The notes under the pieces were generated by a model. That model searched no databases. It saw only the letters and a program-made list of their open reading frames with translations, and had not been told where the DNA came from. Source: Thiorhodovibrio frisius (lineage in GTDB: Bacteria > Pseudomonadota > Gammaproteobacteria > Chromatiales > Chromatiaceae). Taken from it: a stretch of 64,000 nucleotides of DNA. A program made the position numbers and the translations under genes. Positions 1 to 7,510 of this stretch are shown one piece after another. Location of the stretch: the NCBI RefSeq assembly GCF_033954835.1, contig NZ_CP121471.1, forward strand, positions 3,280,501-3,344,500. The letters are read 5' to 3'. How positions within the stretch are numbered: position 1 is the stretch's first letter; each line of letters begins with the position of its first letter.

Positions 1-2
1 TC

Positions 3-2192
3 AGCCTCTTTGCCGAGCTGTTCGGGCTGGAAAAGACCCAGCTGCTGGTTCCCGAGTTCCCGGTTCTCGACATCGAAGGCGGCGCACGCTACATCGACTT
101 CGCCCTGCGTGCTGGCAGCAAAAAGATCGCCTTCGAGGTCGATGGCCCGACCCACTACCAGCCCCCGGCCTTCGACCGCCACAAGTACGAAGACGACCTA
201 CTGCGCCAAAACAGCCTGATGCATCAGGGCTGGCAGGTCTACCGCTGGACCGATCACGAACTGGATCAGCGCCGCGAGCGAGTAAAGGAACAGCTCGCGC
301 TCTTTCTGGAGCGCGTCCCCGGCCTGCTCGACATGGACGACTTCCTGCCCAAACAGCGCGCCAGCAAGGCCGACTTCAACCTGCGCACCCACCAGCAGGA
401 TGCGCTCGACTGGCTGGAGCGCATCCGCGCCGAAGGCACCACCATCGCGCTCCTTGGCCATGCCACCGGTGCCGGCAAAACCTTCACCGCCATCGAAGAC
501 GCCCGGCGCATCGGCGCGCCGGTGCTCTACGTCGCCCACACCAAAAACCTGATCCGCCAGACCGAGCGCGCCGTCTCCGCACAATGGCCCGAGGCCACCA
601 CCGGCCTCATTCAGGGCGGTCGCTGCGAGCCAAACGCTCAATTCGTCCTCGCCACAGTGCAATCGCTCAACAACCGTCTGAGCGAAATCGACCCCGGCCA
701 CTTTCGCTACCTGATCATCGACGAAGCCCACCACGCCGCCGCCGACAGCTACCAGCAAGTGCTGGCCTACTTCCGCCCGGACTTCACCCTCGGCCTGACC
801 GCGACCCCCGAGCGCCCCGACGGCAAGCCGATTCTCGACATCTTCCGCGACACCGCCCACCGCCTGAGCCTCAAGGAAGCCATCGAACGCGACGAACTGG
901 CGCCCATCCGCTGCGTGCGCGTCAAAACCAATGTCGATCTCACCCGCGTGCGCTTCAACGAGGTGCAATACCACCGCCAGGATCTCGAACAAGCCATCAC
1001 CATCCCCGCGCGCGACGAACTGATCGCCCAGACTTATCTTGATCATGTGCGCGGGCGCAAAGCCGTCACCTTCGCCGTCAACATCCGCCACGGCGAAGCC
1101 TTGGCTGAGCGTTATCGATCCCAAGGCATCCCCGCCCGCGCCGTCTCCGGGCAGATGCCCAACAAAGAGCGCGATGCCGTGCTCGACGCCTTCGCCTGCG
1201 GCGACTTACACATGCTCTGCGCCTGCGACCTGCTCAACGAAGGCTGGGACTGCCCCGACATCGAAGTCCTGCTGATGGCCCGCCCGACCCTGTCGAAGAT
1301 CATCTACATGCAGCAACTCGGGCGCGGCACCCGCAAAGCACCCGGCAAGGACTGCCTGCTGGTGTTCGACTTCGTCGATAATGCCGGGCGCTACAACCAG
1401 AGCTGGAACGTCCACCGCGCCACCGGCAACCGACAATACCGCCCCGGAGGCTATGCCGCCGCGCCCAAGCATCGCATCGAAGACGAAGAACGCAACGGCC
1501 CGCAAGACGCCATCATCCTCAACCTCGGCCTTTGGACTGAGTATTTCGAGGAGATCGACGTGTTCGACTGGCAAAGCACCGTCAAAGACATGCTCCCAGT
1601 CGCCGAGTTGGAACGCCAACTGACCGCCTCCGAAGGCTATCTGCGCAACAAAGTCCTCCAGGGCGAACTGACGCCCGATCACGACCTCAGTCTCGGGCGC
1701 CGGCGTTACTTCTACTTCGCCAAAGCACGCAAACAAGCCATCGCCGACCAATTCGGCCTAAAGCCCGTCACCGCCGCCAACATTCGCGAGCGGTTCTTCG
1801 AGTTCTGCGAAGACATGGACATGAGCGCTAGCTACAAGCCCGTGCTGCTGCGGGCGCTGCTCGACACCGTGGATGAAGACGGCAAGGTCTCGCTCAGTCT
1901 GCTAACGCTGGCATTTCGGGACTTCTATCTTGACCGGCTAAATTGCGGGCTACCGGCAGAGAAAGGCAAGCTGCGCATGGCGCGGGTCAAGGAGCTGAGC
2001 GAAAGCGAGATTCAGCAGGTGATACTGGGAATGCCGTTTAAGAAGTACGCGCAGCGCGGGTTTCTGGACTACGCGCGGGACTTGTCGCAGGTGCGGATTA
2101 TGCCGGCACTGTGGAAGCAGTTGGATGGGCAGGAGCTGGATCGATTGCGGGGTGTGGCTGAAAACGCTATCACGGCTTACTTTGCGAGATGA
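3..2192 (+). CDS. Superfamily 2 helicase with N-terminal PD-(D/E)XK-like nuclease domain (5' partial)
   Basis: The gene is cut by the window start; the reading frame is open from position 3, giving 729 visible residues. The first 75 residues look like a Vsr/PD-(D/E)XK-type nuclease core, with IDFAL followed by IAFEVDGPTHY. A DEAD/DEAH-type helicase follows: Walker A GHATGAGKT near residue 152, DEAH box (IIDEAHH) near 237 and an arginine-rich motif VI (QQLGRGTRKAPGK) near 436. The C-terminal 200 residues are of unknown function. An internal Met at 219 would give a shorter protein, but the nuclease-like residues upstream are in frame. It is probably an ATP-dependent DNA-processing enzyme, possibly for defence or repair. 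The domain assignment is by motif reading only. Confidence 0.75.
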   Translation, partial: SLFAELFGLEKTQLLVPEFPVLDIEGGARYIDFALRAGSKKIAFEVDGPTHYQPPAFDRHKYEDDLLRQNSLMHQGWQVYRWTDHELDQRRERVKEQLALFLERVPGLLDMDDFLPKQRASKADFNLRTHQQDALDWLERIRAEGTTIALLGHATGAGKTFTAIEDARRIGAPVLYVAHTKNLIRQTERAVSAQWPEATTGLIQGGRCEPNAQFVLATVQSLNNRLSEIDPGHFRYLIIDEAHHAAADSYQQVLAYFRPDFTLGLTATPERPDGKPILDIFRDTAHRLSLKEAIERDELAPIRCVRVKTNVDLTRVRFNEVQYHRQDLEQAITIPARDELIAQTYLDHVRGRKAVTFAVNIRHGEALAERYRSQGIPARAVSGQMPNKERDAVLDAFACGDLHMLCACDLLNEGWDCPDIEVLLMARPTLSKIIYMQQLGRGTRKAPGKDCLLVFDFVDNAGRYNQSWNVHRATGNRQYRPGGYAAAPKHRIEDEERNGPQDAIILNLGLWTEYFEEIDVFDWQSTVKDMLPVAELERQLTASEGYLRNKVLQGELTPDHDLSLGRRRYFYFAKARKQAIADQFGLKPVTAANIRERFFEFCEDMDMSASYKPVLLRALLDTVDEDGKVSLSLLTLAFRDFYLDRLNCGLPAEKGKLRMARVKELSESEIQQVILGMPFKKYAQRGFLDYARDLSQVRIMPALWKQLDGQELDRLRGVAENAITAYFAR

Positions 2193-2260
2193 AGGGAAAT
2201 AAGATATTAGCTTTTTTGTAACACCGAAACCTTTCGAGACAGCCGCCTTTTTTTATAACT

Positions 2261-2938
2261 CATGGCGTTAGCATCTTGTTTCAACAGCGCAGTCAGGCGC
2301 GCATTATTCGTTTTGAGGAACAGGAGGTACCCGGCTGCGGCTTCGAGGATTACGACTCGCTGCTATTGCGGCGTTTCCTGAAGCCCGACCAGGGAGACAC
2401 CGCCACGCAGTTGCGCCGACTGCATTTGCTGCGCGAACTCGATGGCGCAATGGTGCCGACTATGGTCGGAGTCTTGCTCTGCACCCTGGAGCCGACGCGC
2501 TGGCTGCACAATGCCGAGATCATCGCCGTGGCCCATCTGGGAACCAGGAACGACCCGGATGAGCAGGTCGATGCGCGCGAGATCGGCGGTCCGCTGGATC
2601 GCCAGGTGCTGGATGCCTTCCATTTTGTCGAGCGCAACATGACGACGGGCGCACGCAAACCACTGGGACGCATCGACTATCCTCAGTACGCACTGATCGC
2701 CGTATTCGAGGCCATCGTCAACGCAGTCGCGCACCGGGACTATTCGCTGCACAACCAGCGCATTCGACTGTTCATGTACAGTGACCGGCTAGATATACAC
2801 GTAACAGGCACACTACCCAACACCATGTCGCTGGAGTCCATGACGCAGCTCTCGGTGCCGCGCAACGAGGTCTTGGCGAGTCTGTTTGGTCTGAGAGGGC
2901 CGAATCTTGCCCGCTTACACATAACGCCTGAAGGTTAG
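2261..2938 (+). pseudogene. Remnant of an AlbA_2/RecG-like ATP-binding regulator
   Basis: The reading frame contains FQQRSQARIIRF, EAIVNAVAHRDYS and the RIRLFMYSDRLDIHVTGTLP region. These are typical of the C-terminal half of AlbA_2 (divergent AAA_4) putative transcriptional regulators, also called RecG-like helicase proteins. The family's N-terminal DNA-binding domain is missing: the frame begins without a credible start (the first possible start is a TTG at 2276). The 3' end stops shortly after the GHKL-like segment, before the usual winged-helix tail. I read it as a decayed 5'- and 3'-truncated copy that is unlikely to work. It lies 3' of the helicase with no shared control visible. Confidence 0.6.
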
Positions 2939-2967
2939 AACCGAAAACCTCCTCTGGCTGGTTGGAC

Positions 2968-3642
2968 TTACCCAAGTCCCATCATCCCCAGCAGCTCGTC
3001 ACTTTGCATGACATGGCAGTAAATGCGGTTGATGATCGTAAGCTCGGCGCGGTGCAGCTCATCGGTACCGGCGGCGCAGCAGTCATCGAGCACGATGACA
3101 TTGAAGCTTTCATCGGCCAGGCTGCGCACGGTCGAGGAAACGCATTGGTCGGTGTAGATCCCTCCCACCACCAGGTGGCGAATTCCCATGTTGGCCAGCA
3201 CCAGGCGCAGGTTGGTGCCCGTCATCGCGCTATCGCCGGTTTTGGTGATAACGATTTCATCCTCGATTGGCGCCAGTTCGGGAATGATCTGCGACTCCGG
3301 ACTGCTCTTTGGCATGAGCAGATTGTTCCAGCCCGGCATCTTCTGGCTGAGCGAGCGATCACGCCCGTCGTTTAGCAGGCAGGCGATACGCGCGTGAATC
3401 ACATCGATACCGTGCTCGCGAAACGACCGTTGCACGGACTGCAAGCGCGGGATCACGGTCCCGCGCATGCGCTGATGAAACGGCTCCCAGCGCGCACGCT
3501 CGGCCGGGTCCTGGTGCTCGGCCATGCCGTAGTTCTGCACGTCGATGCACAGCAACGCGGTCTCGCGCCGGGGCAGCGTCATGTCCTCGGGTTCGGGTGC
3601 GTTCTGGTAATAGAAGGAGCGGTGTGCGGTTTTCCAGCTCAT
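2968..3642 (-). CDS. Isochorismatase-family cysteine hydrolase
   Basis: The protein has about 224 residues. The three catalytic positions of the family are readable: Asp in LLCIDVQNYGM, Lys in VITKTGDSAMTG and Cys in GIYTDQCVSSTVRSL, the last preceded by the usual cis-peptide region. The start is ATG at 3642 (MSWKTAHRS), preceded by AGAGG; the frame is open upstream but without homologous residues. Family members hydrolyse isochorismate, nicotinamide, carbamoyl compounds or related amides in the cytosol; the substrate cannot be told here. The gene is followed on the same strand by the dehydrogenase and YaiI-like genes but with gaps, so it is probably a separate unit. Confidence 0.85.
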   Translation of the reverse strand: MSWKTAHRSFYYQNAPEPEDMTLPRRETALLCIDVQNYGMAEHQDPAERARWEPFHQRMRGTVIPRLQSVQRSFREHGIDVIHARIACLLNDGRDRSLSQKMPGWNNLLMPKSSPESQIIPELAPIEDEIVITKTGDSAMTGTNLRLVLANMGIRHLVVGGIYTDQCVSSTVRSLADESFNVIVLDDCCAAGTDELHRAELTIINRIYCHVMQSDELLGMMGLG

Positions 3643-3820
3643 GGTCGAACCTCTTTTACAACTAGGCTTGATCGGATGGCAGACGGCACGGCGTCGCGCA
3701 GTCGTGGCCAGGTGCAAATGCCAGTGCGGCGGGCAAACGGCGAGCCGATTTCTGATGACCTTACTCTGCCAGATTGCCCGGGAGCCGTCATCCTCGCGGC
3801 CCGCAGCCGGCGACCCGAGA

Positions 3821-4297
3821 CTATTGGCTCGGTTCTCCACCCGCGCGACTGCCGCTGGCAAGCAGCTTGTCGAGGTGACCGGCGAACGCTTTGCGGTCGC
3901 TTTGGCTTAAGGCAGGTGGTCCGCCGGTGTTGACTCCACTGGCTCGCAGGGTATCCAGAAAGTCTCGAACATTGAGGCGCGCGCGGATGTTTTCGGTGGT
4001 GAACAACTCGCCACGATGACTGAGCGCCTGGCCGCCCCGGTCGATGACGGCGGCGGCCAGCGGGATATCGCTGGTGATGACAAGATCGCCCGTTTCGACC
4101 TTCTCTAGGATCGCCTGATCGGCGACATCGAAACCTGATCGGACTTGCAGGCTCTTGATGATGCGCGACGGTGGCGTTGCCAGCGGCTGATTCGCCACCA
4201 GGGTGAGTGGAATCTGACAGCGCTCGGCGGCTCGGAACAAGATCTCCTTGATGACCTGAGGGCAGGCATCGGCGTCGACCCAAATTTTCATGTGCAT
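3821..4297 (-). CDS. yaiI: YaiI/YqxD family protein (UPF0178)
   Basis: The start of the protein, [11 protein letters not shown], is the hallmark of the UPF0178 (YaiI/YqxD) family, which has a PIN-like/NYN-related fold with clustered acidic residues. Further conserved pieces are [16 protein letters not shown], near residue 75, and the C-terminal segment with [15 protein letters not shown]. Two in-frame ATGs lie close together (4297 and 4291). The AGGA upstream favours either, and the family usually begins at MKI (4291). No firm biochemical function is known to me for the family. The gene is intact and of normal length (about 155 residues). It looks like ordinary core-genome content. Confidence 0.88.
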   Translation of the reverse strand: MHMKIWVDADACPQVIKEILFRAAERCQIPLTLVANQPLATPPSRIIKSLQVRSGFDVADQAILEKVETGDLVITSDIPLAAAVIDRGGQALSHRGELFTTENIRARLNVRDFLDTLRASGVNTGGPPALSQSDRKAFAGHLDKLLASGSRAGGEPSQ

Positions 4298-4410
4298 GGA
4301 TTCCTGGTTGTTGGTGGGCTGCGGACAACTCAACTAGCTCTCCGTGCGCATCGCCTTGGCGCAGAAAATCATTGCCGCCATGGCCGAGAATCACCAGATC
4401 ACCTCCGAGA

Positions 4411-5400
4411 TTATGCGCATGATGTCAGTGTCCCGGCGCGAAAGGCCGCAATATTGGCAGCGATTCCCTCCACCACCCGCTGACGGGCCTCGCGACTGGC
4501 CCAGGCGATATGCGGGGTGACGATCAGATTGGGGATGTCCGGCGCCAACAGCGGATTGCCCTGACGCGGTGGCTCGGCACTCAGAACATCCACACCGGCA
4601 CCGCCGATGGTCCCGGCGCGCAGGGCGTCGGCCAGGGCTTGTTCATCGACAATGCCGCCGCGCGCGGTATTGATCAGAAGGGCATCCGGGCGCATCAGCC
4701 CAAGCTCACGCGCACCGATCAAACCGCGCGTCGCCTCCGTGAGCGGACAATGCAGGCTCAGCACATCAACTTGGGGTAGGAGCTGGTCGAGTGGCAAGCG
4801 GCCCTCGGCAAATGGCCCACCCGGGCGCTGAGCGATCAACACCTGCATGCCAAAGGCCTCCGCCACCCGCGCCACCGCCTGACCGAGTTCGCCGTAGCCG
4901 ACAATGCCGAAGGTGCGACCGGCCAGCTCCCGAATCGGATAGTCCATCAGGCAAAAGCGGTCATGCTGCTGCCAGCCACCGTCCGCAACCGCGCGCTGAT
5001 AGCCCGGCAGGCGCGTGGTCAGGGCGAGAATGAGCGCGAACACATGCTGCACCACCGACGGGGTGGCATAGCGCACCACATTGGCCACCGCGATGTTCTG
5101 CTCCCCGGCAGCGACCAGATCGACATTATTGGTGCCGGTGGCGGCGATGCAGATCAGCCGCAGGTCGCTAGCGCGCTCCAGCACCGCGCGGTCCAGCACC
5201 ACCTTGTTGGTCACCGCGATCTGGGCCTTCCCAATCCGCTCCAGCACCTCTGTCGGCTTTGTATGAGGATGGTGCCGCCAATGGCTGCACACCCGATCCA
5301 ACGCCGACAAGTCGAGGTCGCCCTGATCGATGGTGGCCACATCCAGCATGACCCCACTGAGCTCCAATCCCTTGCCATCCAGCCCTGAAACGTCTGACAT
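4411..5400 (-). CDS. D-isomer-specific 2-hydroxyacid dehydrogenase (glycerate dehydrogenase-like)
   Basis: The protein has about 329 residues with the classic D-2-hydroxyacid dehydrogenase layout: an N-terminal substrate domain, a central NAD-binding Rossmann fold (TFGIVGYGELGQAVARVAEAFG), the hinge-arginine region LLINTARGGIVDE and the active-site His in VTPHIAWAS. The N-terminal GVMLDVATIDQGDLDLSAL resembles HprA-type glycerate/hydroxypyruvate reductases. It reduces a 2-keto acid with NAD(P)H in the cytosol. The start is uncertain: ATG at 5400 (MSDV) or further upstream at 5457. The match to HprA begins some 15 residues after MSDV, so 5400 is enough. No operon partner is evident. Confidence 0.88.
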   Translation of the reverse strand: MSDVSGLDGKGLELSGVMLDVATIDQGDLDLSALDRVCSHWRHHPHTKPTEVLERIGKAQIAVTNKVVLDRAVLERASDLRLICIAATGTNNVDLVAAGEQNIAVANVVRYATPSVVQHVFALILALTTRLPGYQRAVADGGWQQHDRFCLMDYPIRELAGRTFGIVGYGELGQAVARVAEAFGMQVLIAQRPGGPFAEGRLPLDQLLPQVDVLSLHCPLTEATRGLIGARELGLMRPDALLINTARGGIVDEQALADALRAGTIGGAGVDVLSAEPPRQGNPLLAPDIPNLIVTPHIAWASREARQRVVEGIAANIAAFRAGTLTSCA

Positions 5401-5457
5401 CTCCAAACCCGCCCTCGTCGCCGAAAAACTCCATCCTACCCGCTGCCGGCACTGCAC

Positions 5458-5775
5458 GTCATCGGTGCATCATTGGCCGCGTGTTAGAACTTGATGCGAC
5501 GCGATGACCGCGCGAAGCCCAGCCCTGTCACAACCCGACTCCAACTGACCTGCGCCAATTTCTTTTGGGACCTTTTTGAGTTCAAACTCTACCGAGCTGA
5601 GCAGCTCTGGTAGATTGCTCCGCAAGCAGGCAAGCACGGATGCGGCAGCAATACGCGGAGGCAGGTAGGACCCGAGATGAACGGAAGTAGAGACGGTTTG
5701 TCGGGGGACTGAATGAAGCGCCATGCGGGACACTCAATCCATGCCATTGACAAATAAGTATTATTCTTCATTGAA
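5458..5775. other. Gap without a supportable gene, left of the tRNA fragment
   Basis: The stretch has short open frames on the minus strand, but none shows a recognisable family, good codon pattern or ribosome site. It lies on the 3' side of the tRNA-Ser fragment, where I expect chromosomal DNA downstream of the original tRNA gene. Confidence 0.4.
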
Positions 5776-5833
5776 TGGCGGAGAGGGTGGGATTCGAACC
5801 CACGGACCCCGTAAGGAGTCACTTGATTTCGAG
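5776..5833 (-). repeat. 3' fragment of tRNA-Ser (CGA anticodon), likely att site
   Basis: Read on the minus strand, the segment contains the anticodon loop CTCGAAA, then TCAAG, a six-pair variable arm (GACTCC-TTAC-GGGGTC), a perfect T arm (GTGGG-TTCGAAT-CCCAC), the acceptor strand CCTCTCC, discriminator G and CCA. This is a class II tRNA-Ser from the anticodon loop to its 3' end. The upstream bases show no acceptor 5' strand, no D arm and a broken anticodon stem, so the tRNA cannot be complete. A block running from the anticodon loop to CCA is the usual identity segment left when a tyrosine integrase uses a tRNA gene. The orientation puts chromosome on the low-coordinate side and the element on the high-coordinate side. 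Confidence 0.75.
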
Positions 5834-6018
5834 TCATGTCACCCGATCACAGACCCTTTATCTTTCAATTGCTTAGCACCCCCGCCCTGCGCAAAAAACG
5901 GCATAGGATGCCCCTGGACGACCTACCGTGACGCGGGCTCGTCACGTTTTAGTCACGGTGCTTTTCTGTTCCAAGAACTCAAGTCGCGACCCGATTCCGT
6001 CAAACCAAAGTGGCTTGG

Positions 6019-6501
6019 CTAACTGCCAGACCAGGAAGCGTGCATCTTCTGTAAAAAGCCATCCGAAAGCCAGAGGCCGCCGCGCGAGCGCAAGTCTTCG
6101 AGCAATGAGAAGGGGTCGTTGATGAGCCCAGATTCAGTTGCTGCCATGACCACACCAACGGTACCTGTCACCGTAAGACCAACCCGTTGAGCAAAACGTC
6201 GTCCGGCCTGATCATCCATGATCAACAGTTCACTGCCGATCCTCCGCGCCAAGGCAATTGCCGCAGCTTCGCCGGGGTCGATTTCCGCCGTGAGCAATGT
6301 CAAGACAGGATCACGGACGTCCGTTGGGATGATCTGAACAAAATGCAGCTGTTCGCGCCAGTCCTGATGAACGGGGCCAGCCTGATCCAATTCGGCCGCG
6401 ACTTCTTCGGGTATCACCAGACGGTCATAAAGACGCCGTAGCAATTCGGCTTGACCGATCTTTAGCAAGCACGACAGCGGTGTCGTATTGGATACAATCA
6501 T
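6019..6501 (-). CDS. DUF3368 PIN-like toxin
   Basis: The protein has 160 residues and begins MIVSNTTPLSCLLKIG, as DUF3368 PIN-like proteins do. The acidic and small-residue motifs IDPGEAAAIALA and LLIMDDQAGRRFA occupy the expected middle positions. The family is the toxin half of type II toxin-antitoxin pairs and is expected to be an RNase. Its start overlaps the stop of the upstream antitoxin in a 4-base ATGA, so the two are translationally coupled. The pair sits immediately inside the proposed element junction, where addiction modules are common. The catalytic set of Asp residues is only partly obvious by eye. Confidence 0.8.
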   Translation of the reverse strand: MIVSNTTPLSCLLKIGQAELLRRLYDRLVIPEEVAAELDQAGPVHQDWREQLHFVQIIPTDVRDPVLTLLTAEIDPGEAAAIALARRIGSELLIMDDQAGRRFAQRVGLTVTGTVGVVMAATESGLINDPFSLLEDLRSRGGLWLSDGFLQKMHASWSGS

Positions 6502-6773
6502 TGTTGACCAAATTGCGAAGCCGCCCGAGCGGATTGAGCGTCGTGCAATGCATCTTCGACCGAACCAATTAACTCTACCCGGCGCTGAGCCAACAACGTC
6601 TGAAATGAAACGCGATCCATTTGCGCGATGCGCTTGGCTTGCGCGACTCCGAGCAGACCTTCCCGAACCAGAAATACAGCAAATTCTTGGCGCAATTGTT
6701 CTTCGGCACGATCAGGAGGAAACTTCAGAGCGGCAAAAGCCTCCTCGGGAATTTGCAGACAATGCATGGTCAT
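6498..6773 (-). CDS. UPF0175 family antitoxin
   Basis: This is a small protein of about 91 residues: LQIPEEAFAALKFPPDRAEEQL, then RQEFAVFLVREGLLGVAQAKRIAQMDRVSFQTLLAQR. This matches UPF0175, a family of antitoxins regularly found 5' of DUF3368 PIN toxins. The helix-turn-helix-like segment LLGVAQAKRIAQMDRVSF suggests it binds its own promoter. Two nearby starts are possible (6773 and 6767); no strong ribosome site is visible. It overlaps the toxin start by 4 bases. The opposite strand is open here as well, but only as a shadow. Confidence 0.75.
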   Translation of the reverse strand: MTMHCLQIPEEAFAALKFPPDRAEEQLRQEFAVFLVREGLLGVAQAKRIAQMDRVSFQTLLAQRRVELIGSVEDALHDAQSARAASQFGQQ

Positions 6774-6951
6774 TGGAAGCCAATCTCTTTGTTTTGACCG
6801 AAACCCCACCACGGCCAATGAAGCCGCCGCTGGCGGCAAGAATTGTTCTCAACCATCAGGAAGCCTATTCTGAGGGCTTGCTAGAGTGGTTAGCAAGCGA
6901 GGCCATTTCCTCCAAACTCGCCCTGTTCGCCCGTCAGGAGAAAACCCGCGT

Positions 6952-7419
6952 ATGAGCCAACTTGCCTATCTGATCCCCCACCGCCGCACCGCGCCAGCTT
7001 GGAGCGCTGATCTCGAGCCTGTTGATCTTGAGCTAGAGGCTGGCGTCGCTCTGCCCCTGCTCGGCACCATCGCCGCCGGCTTGCCCATTGAAGCCATCGA
7101 GGATCCCGAGACCGTCAGGGTCCCCTCGCACATGGCGCGCAAGGCCAGCTATGCCCTGCGGGTGCGTGGGCATTCAATGACCGATGATCACATCCAAGAT
7201 GGCGACATCATCATCGTCGAGCAACGCCAGAGCGCGGAGAACGGTGAAACCGTGGTTGCCAAGATCAACGGCGATCAGGTGACCTTGAAGCGCTTCTACA
7301 TCGAAGCCGATGGTATTCGGCTGCAGCCAGCGCATCCGGACATGGCCCCGATCTACATCCGTCATGAAGAGATCGAGATTATTGGCATTGTTACCGGGGT
7401 GATGCGACTGGCCGCCTGA
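6952..7419 (+). CDS. LexA-like S24 peptidase lacking an HTH domain
   Basis: The protein has 155 residues. It carries a complete LexA/UmuD-type self-cleavage core: an Ala-Gly cleavage site in GTIAAGLPIEA, the nucleophile Ser in GHSMTDDHI and the general base Lys in ETVVAKINGDQVTLKRF, ending IIGIVTGVMRLAA as LexA does. The usual LexA N-terminal winged helix is absent. It is replaced by about 40 residues, rich in Pro and His and then acidic, that I do not recognise. The start ATG (6952) has CAGGAG upstream. It could be a UmuD-like protein, a LexA paralogue that acts on a partner, or a peptidase-type repressor. Its neighbours RecD2 and SRAP point to DNA-damage handling. Confidence 0.75.
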   Translation: MSQLAYLIPHRRTAPAWSADLEPVDLELEAGVALPLLGTIAAGLPIEAIEDPETVRVPSHMARKASYALRVRGHSMTDDHIQDGDIIIVEQRQSAENGETVVAKINGDQVTLKRFYIEADGIRLQPAHPDMAPIYIRHEEIEIIGIVTGVMRLAA

Positions 7420-7510
7420 TTCGCTGGACCGGTGACCTTTAATCGCCTGGAGTCGGTTTCATAGAGCGCTGGGCATCCGATCACCGGGTCACCCTTGCTA
7501 CTATGCGCCG

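Noticed and set aside
198-1124. 308-codon minus-strand frame inside the first helicase gene
   Set aside because: It is antisense to clear helicase motifs and only reflects the GC-rich codon pattern.
4411-5457. Longer start of the 2-hydroxyacid dehydrogenase at 5457
   Set aside because: The extra 19 residues do not look like the family's N terminus; not excluded.
5723-6022. Open frame with the GGEGGIRTHG motif
   Set aside because: This peptide is a well-known artefact of translating the antisense of a tRNA-Ser 3' end; the DNA is the tRNA fragment, not a gene.
6488-6955. 155-codon plus-strand frame across the toxin-antitoxin genes
   Set aside because: It is antisense to the UPF0175 antitoxin, which has family motifs and an ATGA junction with the toxin.
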